Below are positions 18,546 through 27,533 of a stretch of DNA of 64,000 bases, in pieces; within the stretch, counting starts at the first letter, position 1, and each line of letters begins with the position of its first letter. Location of the stretch: the NCBI GenBank assembly GCA_003153375.1, contig PLYM01000212.1, positions 1 through 64,000 of the forward strand, read 5' to 3'. The notes under the pieces are model-generated. The model worked only from the letters and a program-made list of their open reading frames with translations. It searched no databases and was not told where the DNA came from. A program made the position numbers and the translations under genes. Source of the DNA: Planctomycetaceae bacterium (lineage in GTDB: Bacteria; Planctomycetota; Planctomycetia; Pirellulales; PALSA-1355).

Positions 18546-18810
18546 TCGCACGCCGCGCTTCGCAGCGCGGCCGATCGGAGCACCGAACGATCCGCAAGAC
18601 CGGCTCACCGCCAAGGCCGGTTCGCGGGATTGGCGCGACGCGCTGTTCGGTCCATTCGCGCGGTTTGTTACCAGCCGATCGCGACTTTCTCGAATCGCCC
18701 CGCTTCGCCTCAACGCGGCTGCAATCGGGCCACTCGACCGTCCGATGAATGAGACGGACAACTGCGCCTTGATGAGAAATTCCTGTGGGTGTGATTTCGG
18801 GGGTCTGAGG

Positions 18811-19491
18811 ATGCGGATGGGACGAAAACTGTTGGTTGTGCTCTCCGTGTTGGTAACCGGCATTAGTTCGGCGCTGTTCTTTCGAAAGGATCAGGGGCAG
18901 TCCGATCCGCGGCAGGGAACGCTCGGCAACCCGTTTGGCCAGCGCGTGGAGCGCCGTATCCTGGCCGGTGCGGCCTGGGCCCGTAAAATCGGCGGCCCGC
19001 TGCCGGCCATGCCAGGGCGAGCGCCGGAGCCCTTGCGGGTGCCGGCCAGCGCCACGGCCGCGATCTTGGAACCGAATCGGCCCGGCATCGAAGTGCCGCC
19101 GATCTTTCAGAAGACTTCCGTGCCGGTGGGATCGCTGTTGGCGCCGATTGATGGAATTGCGCCGGCCGACGACGAGCCGAACATGGCTCCCAGTTATGAG
19201 GCCGCCGACGCGCCTGACGCGGGTCAAGGCGGCATCCACCGCATCATCGATGGCGACACGCTGACCAAATTGGCCAGCCGCTATTTGGGCCGCGCCGACC
19301 GTTATCTGGAGATTTTTGAGTACAACCGCGACTTGTTGACGAGCCCGGACCTGTTGCCGATCGGCGCGTTGATCAAAATCCCTCCCCGCGACGCCAAGCC
19401 GGTTCGGCCAGACCGATCGACCCAGCAAATCCTTCCGCGCGACAAGGGCGAGCGGCTACCGATGGTGCAGGTGCCGCCGGCCGCACGCTAG
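18811..19491 (+). CDS. LysM-domain membrane-anchored protein
   Basis: A 226-residue protein. An N-terminal signal anchor (KLLVVLSVLVTGISSALFF) and a Pro/Ala-rich, probably unstructured region (about 40-150) precede one C-terminal LysM domain (about 153-205): IHRIIDGDTLTKLASRYLGR ... IFEYNRDLL ... LPIGALIKIPP. LysM domains bind N-acetylglucosamine-containing polymers such as peptidoglycan, so a cell-wall or periplasmic role is likely. The start at 18811 follows a GGGGG stretch; an ATG 6 bases later is also possible. It is convergent with the alpha/beta hydrolase gene. Confidence 0.8.
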   Translation: MRMGRKLLVVLSVLVTGISSALFFRKDQGQSDPRQGTLGNPFGQRVERRILAGAAWARKIGGPLPAMPGRAPEPLRVPASATAAILEPNRPGIEVPPIFQKTSVPVGSLLAPIDGIAPADDEPNMAPSYEAADAPDAGQGGIHRIIDGDTLTKLASRYLGRADRYLEIFEYNRDLLTSPDLLPIGALIKIPPRDAKPVRPDRSTQQILPRDKGERLPMVQVPPAAR

Positions 19492-19510
19492 GCGCGGTGA
19501 GCCCGACGGG

Positions 19511-20449
19511 TCAATCACGCGGATTGCGACGTTCGACCCAGGCCAAGGGCTGCTTGGCCAGTCGCAGCTCGATGAACTTCAGAATCATCTGGTCGACGTG
19601 CATGGTCTTCTCGTGCAGCAGCCGGGTGCTCTGCAGGCTTGTGGCCGGAGTGCGCAGCAGCAGCGTTTGCTTGTCGGGCCCCTCTTCTCCGGCCGCCAGC
19701 GGGTGATAGCGCTCGAGCGTCGAGTACAGTCGCTTGGCTTCCTTCAGCAGCTTGGCATTGCCTTCGCCGGCGATGATCATCACCGACAGGTCGCTGCGGA
19801 CGTTCGTGTTTTGCAGCGCCTCGTTGAGACGCAGGCCGCGATAGGTCCACTCAGGAGAAATCAATACGAGCGCCTTGACGTCCTGGCCCTGCTTGCCCGT
19901 GGCCAGCATCGGCCAACTCCAATCGTGGGCCGCCCAGTTAACTGCCACGACGGCGCCCATTTCGACGCCCACGACGCACAGCTTGTCGATGTTCAACTCG
20001 CCGGCGTTGTGCCTGATCATCAGGAACCGTTTGATGGCTTCCATGTCCTCGAAGACCATCGCCGGATAGTCCTCGGTTCTCAGGCCTTCGCTGCGATTGG
20101 CGCCGTGGCCGCGAAAGTCGGCGGCGATCACGGCGTGGTCGGCGCGTTGGAGCTTGAGAGCCAGCTCCTCGAAGTCGGCTCGGCTGCCCTTGGCAGCGTG
20201 CAACAGAATGACGGGCACGGCGTCTTTGCCCGCGCGGCTGGGATAGTAGGTGGCCAGCAGCTTGACGTCATCCGTCGTCGTGATCGTGACCTCGGCCGGC
20301 GGCGGAATTTTCTTCGGCTCTTCTGCCCCGGCCAGCGATCGGACCGTCAACAGGCACAAAGCGAATGCCAGCGGTGCGCCCGTGCGACAAGCCGAGCGGC
20401 GGAATGCAGGGGACTCTGGCGAGCGGACAGCGAGGTGATTCGTCACCAT
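19511..20449 (-). CDS. Exported alpha/beta-hydrolase-fold protein lacking the nucleophile serine
   Basis: A 312-residue protein with a signal peptide ending near SLAGAEE. It has the alpha/beta-hydrolase core: VPVILLHAAKGSRADFEELA (oxyanion-hole strand), HAVIAADFRGHGAN, then the nucleophile-elbow strand LCVVGVEMGAVVAV. The elbow reads G-V-E-M-G, so the catalytic serine is replaced by Glu. The acid strand (VMIIAGEGN) also lacks a clear Asp. A His-containing segment (HEKTMHVDQM) is present at the expected C-terminal site. It is therefore probably not a conventional serine hydrolase and may be a binding protein or pseudoenzyme. Confidence 0.7.
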   Translation of the reverse strand: MVTNHLAVRSPESPAFRRSACRTGAPLAFALCLLTVRSLAGAEEPKKIPPPAEVTITTTDDVKLLATYYPSRAGKDAVPVILLHAAKGSRADFEELALKLQRADHAVIAADFRGHGANRSEGLRTEDYPAMVFEDMEAIKRFLMIRHNAGELNIDKLCVVGVEMGAVVAVNWAAHDWSWPMLATGKQGQDVKALVLISPEWTYRGLRLNEALQNTNVRSDLSVMIIAGEGNAKLLKEAKRLYSTLERYHPLAAGEEGPDKQTLLLRTPATSLQSTRLLHEKTMHVDQMILKFIELRLAKQPLAWVERRNPRD

Positions 20450-20963
20450 GACCCAGCCCCCAGCGAGCGGTGCGCGAGTGTGGGGAAATAAGGCGACTGG
20501 CGGTGGCCAGCGCCGCTATCCTTCAATCCTAGATCGGGACGCGAGTGAGCGTCAACGCAAGGATTGCGCGCCAAGGCGGCTGTCCGCCCCAGACGGGCGC
20601 TTTTTGCGAGATTCATCGCGAGACCACTGGACCGCTACGGCGTTGACAGCCGGAAAAACGCGGCACGGAGCCTGCCCGGCACGTCCGGGGCCCACGGACC
20701 AAGACCAGCGGCCAGGAACGCCGACCTGGCCGAATTTGCCGTGCGAAACGTCGCCGCGGCCGGCGGCTCGGCAGCCCGCCTGGCAATAATTCGCGGGGAA
20801 AAAGCCGAATTCACCAAGTGGCGGAAAGCGCGCGTCGCCCCCGGAGGTCAGGGCCGGCCGCCGGGGGCGGCGTCGCGATTGCGGGTTGGCGGATGGGAGT
20901 CGACAATAGAAGGAATCTGGCGGTGGGCCGGCGGCCTCCGTCGGTCTGGCAGGGAATGTTCGT
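20450..20963. other. 514-bp intergenic region with one terminator-like hairpin
   Basis: Lies between the divergent hydrolase (minus) and VWA (plus) genes. A 5-bp stem CGCCC/GGGCG with a CAGAC loop at 20585-20599 is followed by TTTTT at 20601-20605 on the plus strand. That resembles a weak intrinsic terminator, although no gene ends upstream of it on that strand. A TTGACA at about 20643 has no matching -10 box. No credible coding frame. Confidence 0.3.
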
Positions 20964-22991
20964 GTGCAGCCACACACCTCGCACCATGGGTCGAGCGTGA
21001 ACGTCTTTTCTCGCGAGCACAAGTTGCTTTCACCGGACGAGCCCAGCGGCCGATGGTGGTGGCAGGGCGAGGTGCCCTCGTGGTTCGCGAGCACAATCCT
21101 ACACGCCACGATTCTGGTCACCATGGTGCTGGTGGGTTCCGCGGTCGAACCAGCCCGGCACTATTTCGAACTGGTGGCGGCCAACGACCCCGACGACGTG
21201 TTGCCGGCGAGCGACGAGCTGTCCTATTCCGACATTCCGCAGGACGCGGTCGGTGCGCCGGGCGTGGGAAATAATCCGGATGCGACGTTCTCGGCCGCGC
21301 CCACCTTGGCCATGACGGCTACCCTGCCCACGCAAATCGAGGCCGACCCTCTGCCCGAGATGCCGACCGGCGGCCTGCGCATTCAAGACGAGATTCGCAT
21401 CGCGACGGGTCCGAAGTTCGCCGAAAATGTCACCATCAAAGGGGCCGCGGGCGTGGGCGCCACGGGCGCCACCGGGGCGGTCGATCGCATCACGCAGGAG
21501 ATTCTGCTCTCGCTCGAAGAGCGGCGCACCCTGGTCGTTTGGCTGTTCGATCAATCGGGCAGCCTCGAGCGGCAACGGGCCGAGATCATCAAGCGCTTCG
21601 ACCGCATCTACGAAGAGCTGGGAGTGATCGAAGCCAGCGGCAATCCGGCCTTCAAGAAACACGACAAGAAGCCGCTGCTGACCAGCGTCATGGCCTTCGG
21701 CGAGCGCATCTCGCTGCTCACCCCCAAGCCGACTGACGACGTCGAAGAGATCAAAAGCGCCGTGGCCGGTATGAAGACCGACGAAAGCGGCACCGAGCGG
21801 GTGTTTGGCGCTGTGCTCGAAGCGGCCGAGCGCTATCGGACCTTTCGCACTCAGGAGCCGCGGCGCAACGTGATGTTCGTTATCTTTACCGACGAGGTCG
21901 GAGATGATGAATCGGATTTGGACCGCGCGGTGGCGACCTGCCGGCGCAACGAGATTCCGGTCTATTGCGTGGGGGTTCCGGCGCCGTTCGGCCGCCGCGA
22001 CGCGCTGATCAAGTATGTCGATCCCGACCCGAAGTACGATCAGTCGCCTCAGTGGATCAAGGTGCAGCAAGGGCCCGAGTCGTATTTGCCAGAGTTGGTG
22101 CAGATCGGGGCGCCGGAGTCCGAGGAGCCGATGGACTCGGGTTTTGGACCCTATAGCCTGACACGGCTGTGCTATGAGACGGGGGGCATCTTTTTTGCCG
22201 TGCACCCGAATCGCGATGACCGCCACGCGGTCAGCCGCCGCGAGACGGCCGTGCTGTCGGCACAGCTAACGTACTTCTTCGATCCCGAGGTGATGCGCAA
22301 CTATCGGCCCGATTATCTGCCGATCAAGGAATATCAAAAGCTACTGACGGAGAACAAAGCCCGCGCGGCACTGGTACAGGCGGCGCAAATGTCGTGGCTG
22401 GCGCCGATGGAAAAGCCGCAGTTGAACTTTCTCAAGCCGAGCGAGGCCGAATTGGCCAATCGGTTGACCAAAGCCCAGCACGCGGCGGCGGTGCTGGAGC
22501 CGAAGGTCACGCATCTGTATGACGTCCTGAAGCAAGGCGAAAAGGACCGGGCCAAACTCACCAAGCCGCGCTGGCAAGCCGGGTTTGACCTGTCGATGGG
22601 GCGCGTGCTGGCGATCAAGGTGCGCACCGAGGGCTACAACGCGATGCTGGCCAAGGCGAAGCAAGGCATGCGCTTCGCCGACGCCAAGGACGACACCTGG
22701 CAATTGATTCCGGCCAACGAGATCAGCGTGGGCAGCACGCTGGAGAAACAGGCCGAGCAAGCGAAAACCTATCTGGAACGCGTGGTGCGCGAGCATCCCA
22801 AGACGCCCTGGGCGCTGCTGGCCGAAAGAGAATTAGCCGAGCCGTTCGGCTGGGCCTGGAAAGAAACCTACACCGGCGTCAACCAGCCACGCCAGGTGGC
22901 GGCCACGAATAATAATCGGCCCCGTCCGCCGCGCGACGATAAGGCCAAGATGCTCCCCCGGCCGGAAAAGCGGCCGCCGCCGAAGTTGTAA
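20964..22991 (+). CDS. Membrane-anchored von Willebrand factor A domain protein
   Basis: A 675-residue protein with one N-terminal membrane span (about 42-60, WFASTILHATILVTMVLVG). The VWA domain spans about residues 185-380, with a MIDAS metal site DQSGS in LVVWLFDQSGS and a later FTDEVGDDESD. VWA domains mediate metal-dependent protein binding. The C-terminal third has helical, charged stretches and a basic, Pro-rich tail (RPPRDDKAKMLPRPEKRPP). The GTG start at 20964 has AGGGA about 8 bases upstream; GTG 20997 is an alternative. The specific partner is unknown. Confidence 0.75.
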   Translation: MQPHTSHHGSSVNVFSREHKLLSPDEPSGRWWWQGEVPSWFASTILHATILVTMVLVGSAVEPARHYFELVAANDPDDVLPASDELSYSDIPQDAVGAPGVGNNPDATFSAAPTLAMTATLPTQIEADPLPEMPTGGLRIQDEIRIATGPKFAENVTIKGAAGVGATGATGAVDRITQEILLSLEERRTLVVWLFDQSGSLERQRAEIIKRFDRIYEELGVIEASGNPAFKKHDKKPLLTSVMAFGERISLLTPKPTDDVEEIKSAVAGMKTDESGTERVFGAVLEAAERYRTFRTQEPRRNVMFVIFTDEVGDDESDLDRAVATCRRNEIPVYCVGVPAPFGRRDALIKYVDPDPKYDQSPQWIKVQQGPESYLPELVQIGAPESEEPMDSGFGPYSLTRLCYETGGIFFAVHPNRDDRHAVSRRETAVLSAQLTYFFDPEVMRNYRPDYLPIKEYQKLLTENKARAALVQAAQMSWLAPMEKPQLNFLKPSEAELANRLTKAQHAAAVLEPKVTHLYDVLKQGEKDRAKLTKPRWQAGFDLSMGRVLAIKVRTEGYNAMLAKAKQGMRFADAKDDTWQLIPANEISVGSTLEKQAEQAKTYLERVVREHPKTPWALLAERELAEPFGWAWKETYTGVNQPRQVAATNNNRPRPPRDDKAKMLPRPEKRPPPKL

Positions 22992-23027
22992 TGCGGCTGC
23001 GCAAGTCCAAACGCGTTGGCTGCCCCC

Positions 23028-23067
23028 GGTGCTTATCGCATGCCCACGCGAGCGTGGCCATGGCACC
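23028..23067. repeat. Palindromic intergenic element between convergent genes
   Basis: Nested inverted repeats: GGTGC (23028-23032) with GCACC (23063-23067), CATG with CATG, and a core CCACGC-GA-GCGTGG (23044-23057). It sits between the stops of the VWA gene (plus) and the DUF1080 gene (minus), a position typical of REP-like or bidirectional-terminator elements. A similar CGCGAGCGTGG string occurs near 6400. Confidence 0.5.
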
Positions 23068-23072
23068 CCCAA

Positions 23073-24227
23073 CTAGTTGCTCATGGCCAGCTCTTTGATC
23101 CGCATGTTGCGGAATTCGATGCGGGCGCCGTGGCCGAGGAAGCCGATGTGGCCTTTCTCGTTGGTCAGGCCGGGGTGCGGCTTGTGGTCGATCGTGCCGC
23201 CGCGGGCGGCGACGTCGAGATCGGCGTTGACGATCATGGTGCCGTTGAGGATCACGATCATGCGGCGTCCCTTGGCGATGATCTCTTCATGATTCCACTC
23301 GCCCACTGGTTTTAGGAATCCGCGTTTGGCCGGCACAATGCCATAGATCGAGCCGTGGGCCTGCCAGGGGTGAATCGATTTATAGGCATCGGCCCCGTCG
23401 TCGAGAATCTGCACCTCGAGGCCCACATAGGCGGCGTCGCCCTTGGTGGGTGTGCGAATGCCGACGCCGTTGTTGCCACCGCTGCTGAGCTTGAAGTCGA
23501 AGCGGAAGGAAAAATCGCTGAACTCCCCTTCGGTATACAGATTTCCGCCGCCGTCTTGCGGACAAACCAACGAGCCGTCTTCGACCGCATAGCCCTTGGT
23601 GTCGCCAATCCAGCCGGCCAGATCATGACCATTGAACAAGGGCTTGTAATCGAGGTCCGTAAGCTCGATGTTGCGAAACTCGAACTGCCCGCCGCCATCG
23701 ACTTCCGATTGCAGCGCGATGTAGCCGTCGACATTGTTCAGCCCCGTGGCGCTCCACGCCTTGGCGCCGTTGATTTCCAATTCGGCCGTGTCGCCTTTGG
23801 CCGTGATCTTGAAATGATTCCAGTCGCCCCGTTTGATCTTGCCGGCGCCTTGACCGCCGGCGACCCCGAGCAGGTGGCCCTCATCCCCTTCCTTGAGATT
23901 GATCTGGTTGCGGGCAGGCCAAGGCGACTTGCCCACAGGCAAGTCAGCGCGGATGTAGATACCCGAGTCGTAGTTCGAGTCGCGGCGCGCTTTCCAATCG
24001 AGTTCGAGCACGAAGTCGCCATGACGTTCGTTGGTGCGCACCAGGCCATCGCCCGCCTTGAGTAGCAGCACCCTGTTTTCGACGACCGCATCGCAACCGG
24101 TCACGACCCAGCCGTCGAGGTCTTTGCCGTTGAACAGCGCGGTGCGATATCCGGCATTTTCAGCGGCCCCGGCGGTACTGGCCAACAGGAGGAAACCAAT
24201 CCACACGGTGGTGCGTACAAAGAGCAT
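23073..24227 (-). CDS. Secreted protein with two DUF1080 (3-keto-glycoside hydrolase-type) domains
   Basis: A 384-residue exported protein with a signal peptide cleaved near STAGAAE. Two tandem DUF1080 jelly-roll domains follow, at about 26-195 and 196-384. Each starts with the same cue (TALFNGKDLDGWVV and KPLFNGHDLAGWIG). Each also carries FELDWK-like strands and a G-I-x-R segment (SGIYIRADLP; GVGIRTPTK). DUF1080 proteins are now known to act on 3-keto-sugars (3-keto-disaccharide hydrolases). It is divergent from a Tat-exported Gfo/Idh/MocA oxidoreductase, consistent with a shared sugar pathway. AGGGGA precedes the ATG. Confidence 0.85.
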   Translation of the reverse strand: MLFVRTTVWIGFLLLASTAGAAENAGYRTALFNGKDLDGWVVTGCDAVVENRVLLLKAGDGLVRTNERHGDFVLELDWKARRDSNYDSGIYIRADLPVGKSPWPARNQINLKEGDEGHLLGVAGGQGAGKIKRGDWNHFKITAKGDTAELEINGAKAWSATGLNNVDGYIALQSEVDGGGQFEFRNIELTDLDYKPLFNGHDLAGWIGDTKGYAVEDGSLVCPQDGGGNLYTEGEFSDFSFRFDFKLSSGGNNGVGIRTPTKGDAAYVGLEVQILDDGADAYKSIHPWQAHGSIYGIVPAKRGFLKPVGEWNHEEIIAKGRRMIVILNGTMIVNADLDVAARGGTIDHKPHPGLTNEKGHIGFLGHGARIEFRNMRIKELAMSN

Positions 24228-24640
24228 GATGTCCCCTATCGAGTGTTAAGTCCGGTGTTTTCGCCTGGCGTTGTTGGATTCTGCAGACTTCCGTCGCGCG
24301 CTGGCACGCAGCCCGCGACCGCCTGCCATCTCGCCGCACTGGCGGCCGATTGTCAAGAAAAATCACGGATTCTCGCCGTTTTGGGGCGGCGGTCAAGCGG
24401 CCAACTTTTTATAAAAACTTGCCGGGCCGAAGATTGCGAGCCGCGCCGCCAGAGATTATCGTCTAGCGCAGAGGGAACGTCAAAATCATGCCGCTTGAGA
24501 CCTGCCGCACGCCGGGCCGAGGAATGCCCGTACACCGTGTGCCCGTCGGGTCGGAGCACCGCACCGCGTTTGTCGTTCGTGTGCTCGGAAGGCCCCCAGC
24601 ACGCACCCACACCATCCATCCACTCGAGGAGCGTTGAACC
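24228..24640. other. Divergent intergenic region, no gene seen
   Basis: 413 bp between the DUF1080 and Gfo/Idh/MocA genes, so it must hold both promoters. A local AT-rich stretch TTTTTATAAAA lies near 24404-24414 and a TTGTCA near 24351, but they do not form a well-spaced pair. No palindromic operator stood out. Confidence 0.35.
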
Positions 24641-25966
24641 ATGTCGTACTTGACAGATCGTCGTCGGTTCTTGAAGAGCACCGCGCTGACGGGCGTCGGG
24701 GTGTTCGTGGCTGGCACGGCCGCGGCCGAAGACAGCAAATCACCCAATGAGCGCGTGCGTTTCGCCTGTATCGGCGTTGGCGGCAAGGGATCGAGCGACT
24801 CGCACGATGCCAAGACGCACGGCGACGTCGTCGGCATTTGCGACATCGACGATGACACGCTGGAAAAGGCCAGCAAGGGCTTCTCGCAGGCGCAAAAGTA
24901 CAGCGACTTTCGCAAGATGCTCGACGAATTGGGCAAGAACATCGATGCCGTGACCGTGAGCACGCCCGATCACATGCACGCGCCGGCCTCGGCCATGGCG
25001 ATGCGGATGGGCAAAGCCTGCTTCACGCAGAAGCCGCTGACGCGGACGATCTTCGAAGCCCGAAAGCTGGGCGATATCGCTCGCGAGATGAAAGTGGCCA
25101 CGCAGATGGGCAACCAGGGCACGGCCAGCAACTCGCTGCGCAAGACGGCCGAAGTCATTCGGGCCGGCGCCGTGGGCAACGTCAAGGAAGTGCACGTCTG
25201 GACGAACCGTCCGATCTGGCCGCAAGGCGTCGGCCGTCCGGCTCCCTCCGAAGCCCCCAAGACGGTGCACTGGGATTTGTGGCTCGGCCCCGCTCCGGAG
25301 CGGCCCTACTCGGCTGAGTATCACCCGTTCAAGTGGCGCGGCTGGTGGGACTTTGGATCGGGCGCGCTGGGCGACATGGCCTGCCACACGGTCAACATGC
25401 CGTTCATGGCCTTGGATCTGCGCGATCCGACCGGCGTGCAGGCCACGACCTCGGGCCACAACGGCGACAGTTTCCCCAAGTGGTCGATCATCAACTACGA
25501 CTTCGCCGCCAACGGCAATCGCCAGCCGCTGAAGATGGTCTGGTATGACGGCGGCAAGAAGCCTTCGCCTGAGTTGTTCGATGGCGAGCAGGTGAGCGAG
25601 ACCGGCGTGTTGTTGATCGGCGACAAGGGCAAGTTGTTTGCCCCTGGCGATTACTGCGAGAAGGGCTATAAGCTGCTGGCCGGCGCGACCGACAAAGACG
25701 TCGAGTTCGAGAAAGCGGCCGGCGGCCACTTTGCTGAATTCATTCGCGCGGTCAAGGGCGGACCTCCGGCCCGTTCGAACTTCGCGAATTATGCCGGTCC
25801 GCTGACCGAGACGATTCTGTTGGGCAACCTGGCCGTGTGGGCCGCGCCCGAAGCCGATTCGCCCGGCAAGAAGATCGATTGGGACGCCAGGAACCTCAAG
25901 GCGACCAACGCTCCGGAAGTGGCCAGCGTGGTCACTCCGACCTATCGCGACGGCTACAAGTTGTAG
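24641..25966 (+). CDS. Tat-exported Gfo/Idh/MocA-family oxidoreductase
   Basis: A 441-residue NAD(P)-dependent sugar oxidoreductase with a twin-arginine signal: TDRRRFLKSTALTG, then a hydrophobic stretch ending GTAAAED. The Rossmann fold starts at FACIGVGGKGSSD (about 44-56), with CDIDDD at the end of strand 2 and VSTPDHMHAPAS as the nicotinamide contact. The usual EKP motif is QKPL (CFTQKPLTRT), a variant seen in exported members. The C-terminal substrate domain contains WDLWLGPAP and GSGALGDMACH. It is probably involved in periplasmic 3-keto-sugar chemistry with the divergent DUF1080 protein. GGAG precedes the start. Confidence 0.9.
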   Translation: MSYLTDRRRFLKSTALTGVGVFVAGTAAAEDSKSPNERVRFACIGVGGKGSSDSHDAKTHGDVVGICDIDDDTLEKASKGFSQAQKYSDFRKMLDELGKNIDAVTVSTPDHMHAPASAMAMRMGKACFTQKPLTRTIFEARKLGDIAREMKVATQMGNQGTASNSLRKTAEVIRAGAVGNVKEVHVWTNRPIWPQGVGRPAPSEAPKTVHWDLWLGPAPERPYSAEYHPFKWRGWWDFGSGALGDMACHTVNMPFMALDLRDPTGVQATTSGHNGDSFPKWSIINYDFAANGNRQPLKMVWYDGGKKPSPELFDGEQVSETGVLLIGDKGKLFAPGDYCEKGYKLLAGATDKDVEFEKAAGGHFAEFIRAVKGGPPARSNFANYAGPLTETILLGNLAVWAAPEADSPGKKIDWDARNLKATNAPEVASVVTPTYRDGYKL

Positions 25967-25985
25967 ACGTTTTTCGTTACCATGA

Positions 25986-26027
25986 AACAGCCGCGAGCAG
26001 CCTTGGCGCTCGCGGCTGTTGTTTTTT
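25986..26027 (+). terminator. Rho-independent terminator of the Gfo/Idh/MocA gene
   Basis: A perfect 13-bp stem, AACAGCCGCGAGC (25986-25998) with GCTCGCGGCTGTT (26008-26020), a 9-base loop, then G and a run of six T (26022-26027). It lies 19 bp after the stop codon. Confidence 0.9.
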
Positions 26028-26082
26028 AACGTTGTCGATCCCCCCTGCCCCGCGGCTGCCGCGGACACGAGAGATGGTTGCC

Positions 26083-27435
26083 ATGAGATTTCGCGTTACC
26101 CACGCTTGTTTGTCCTTGGTTGTTTGCGTCGCCAGTGCGCTGGTGCTGGGCTGTGGCAAGCCCGAGGGGCCGAAGCCTTTGACGCCCGCCGAAGAGAAAA
26201 AGGAAGAAGCCGTCCTGAAGCCCGCGATCGAAAAGCTGGAGACCGAAATCGCCGCGCTCGACGACGAGCTGGCGGTCGAAGTGATTGAAAAGGCCGGCGG
26301 CATCTTGGTGCGCGACAAGCAGGGCAAGGTGACCGCGGTCGATTTTCATCGGGCCAACGTCAAGGACTTTGATTTCGCACTGTTGAAGAAGCTGCCGTCG
26401 TTGCAGCGGCTCGAATTGTTTGGCGCCGAAGTGAACAACGCCACGCTGGCCAAGTTGCCGGGGCTCAACCTGCGCGAGTTGGTCGTGGAGAACAGCGAAT
26501 TGACTGACGATGGCCTGGCCAGTTTGGAGGGGCTGCAGACGCTGAAGTCGGTCAATTTGCGGCGCTCGTCCTATCTGACCAACAAAGCCTTGGAGCATCT
26601 GACCAAGCTGCCGCAGGTCGATCAGTTGCACCTGCTCTACAACAACTTTGACGACGACGGCATGGAGTATCTGACCAAGATTCCCAAGTTGCGCGTGCTG
26701 GATCTGCGCGGCTGCGTGCGGATCGGTGACAAGGGCATGGAACATCTGGCCAAGATCAAGAATCTGGAGCGCCTCAAGATGCGCAATCCAGGCGTCACCA
26801 ATGCCGGCCTGCACGCCATCCGCGGGCTGACGAAGCTCAAAGGGCTGGGACTGGAGGATTCACGGATCAACGACGACGGGTTGGCGGACGTCGCGGGCAT
26901 GACGAAGCTCGATGAGCTCTACTTGATGCGCACCAACGTCACCGACAAAGGTTTGGAGCACCTCCAGGGCTTGAAGGACATGAAGCGGCTCGAGCTGCGC
27001 AACGCCGGTCTCGACGGCTCGGGCCTGGTACACTTGAAAGACATGTCCAAGCTGCAAACCCTGGATCTGGCCGAAACCGAGGTCAACGACGCGGGCCTGG
27101 CGCATCTGAAAGACTTGAAGAGCCTCACGGTACTCGACCTGTGGCACACGGCGGTGACCGATGCCGGATTGCCGGCGATCAAGGATCTCGTCGAACTGAG
27201 CGAGTTGAGCCTGGAAGAAACTCCCATCACCGACGCTGGGCTGGTGAATCTTGAGTCACTCAAGAAGCTGAAGAAGTTGAGCCTCAAAGGCGACGGCGAA
27301 GTCACGGATGAAGGTCTCAAGCACCTTGAGGGCCTCACGGATCTGGTCGAACTCGACCTGGCCTTCACACAGACCACGCCCGAAGGCCAGGAAAAGCTCC
27401 AGAAGGCCCTGCCGAAGCTGAAGATTGTCAACTAA
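26083..27435 (+). CDS. Leucine-rich-repeat lipoprotein
   Basis: A 450-residue exported protein. The lipobox LVLGC directs acylation at the Cys, followed by a charged coiled-coil-like stretch (TPAEEKKEEAVLKPAIEKLETEIAALDDEL is split here only for description). About thirteen leucine-rich repeats of the L-x-x-L-x-L-x-x-T-x-x-x-D-x-G-L type fill residues about 90-445 (e.g. LKGLGLEDSRINDDGLADV, LDLWHTAVTDAGL). Such LRR proteins are numerous in planctomycetes and presumably bind proteins at the cell surface. The start at 26083 is preferred over ATG 26074 because of the GAGAG spacing. The upstream terminator isolates it from the Gfo/Idh/MocA gene. Confidence 0.85.
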   Translation: MRFRVTHACLSLVVCVASALVLGCGKPEGPKPLTPAEEKKEEAVLKPAIEKLETEIAALDDELAVEVIEKAGGILVRDKQGKVTAVDFHRANVKDFDFALLKKLPSLQRLELFGAEVNNATLAKLPGLNLRELVVENSELTDDGLASLEGLQTLKSVNLRRSSYLTNKALEHLTKLPQVDQLHLLYNNFDDDGMEYLTKIPKLRVLDLRGCVRIGDKGMEHLAKIKNLERLKMRNPGVTNAGLHAIRGLTKLKGLGLEDSRINDDGLADVAGMTKLDELYLMRTNVTDKGLEHLQGLKDMKRLELRNAGLDGSGLVHLKDMSKLQTLDLAETEVNDAGLAHLKDLKSLTVLDLWHTAVTDAGLPAIKDLVELSELSLEETPITDAGLVNLESLKKLKKLSLKGDGEVTDEGLKHLEGLTDLVELDLAFTQTTPEGQEKLQKALPKLKIVN

Positions 27436-27491
27436 CGAGGCGGCTGAGTGCCCCATCGAGGAGCTCACTTTCTCGGTGCGTGCCCGTCGTT

Positions 27492-27533
27492 TTCATCCTT
27501 CATCCTTCATCCTTCCGCCTTCATCCTTCTTCC
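27492..27533. repeat. Heptamer tandem repeat (TTCATCC x6, two units degenerate)
   Basis: Six contiguous 7-bp units: TTCATCC three times, TTCCGCC, TTCATCC, TTCTTCC. It lies between the convergent LRR and GNAT genes and runs into the GNAT stop codon at 27521-27523. I recall near-identical strings in intergenic regions of other planctomycetes, but could not check this. Confidence 0.65.

Noticed and set aside
20585-20605. Terminator of an unseen small RNA
   Set aside because: The hairpin has only 5 bp and no promoter was found upstream; kept only as a note on the gap.
27492-27533. Short repeats as a CRISPR-like array
   Set aside because: Units are contiguous 7-mers without spacers.
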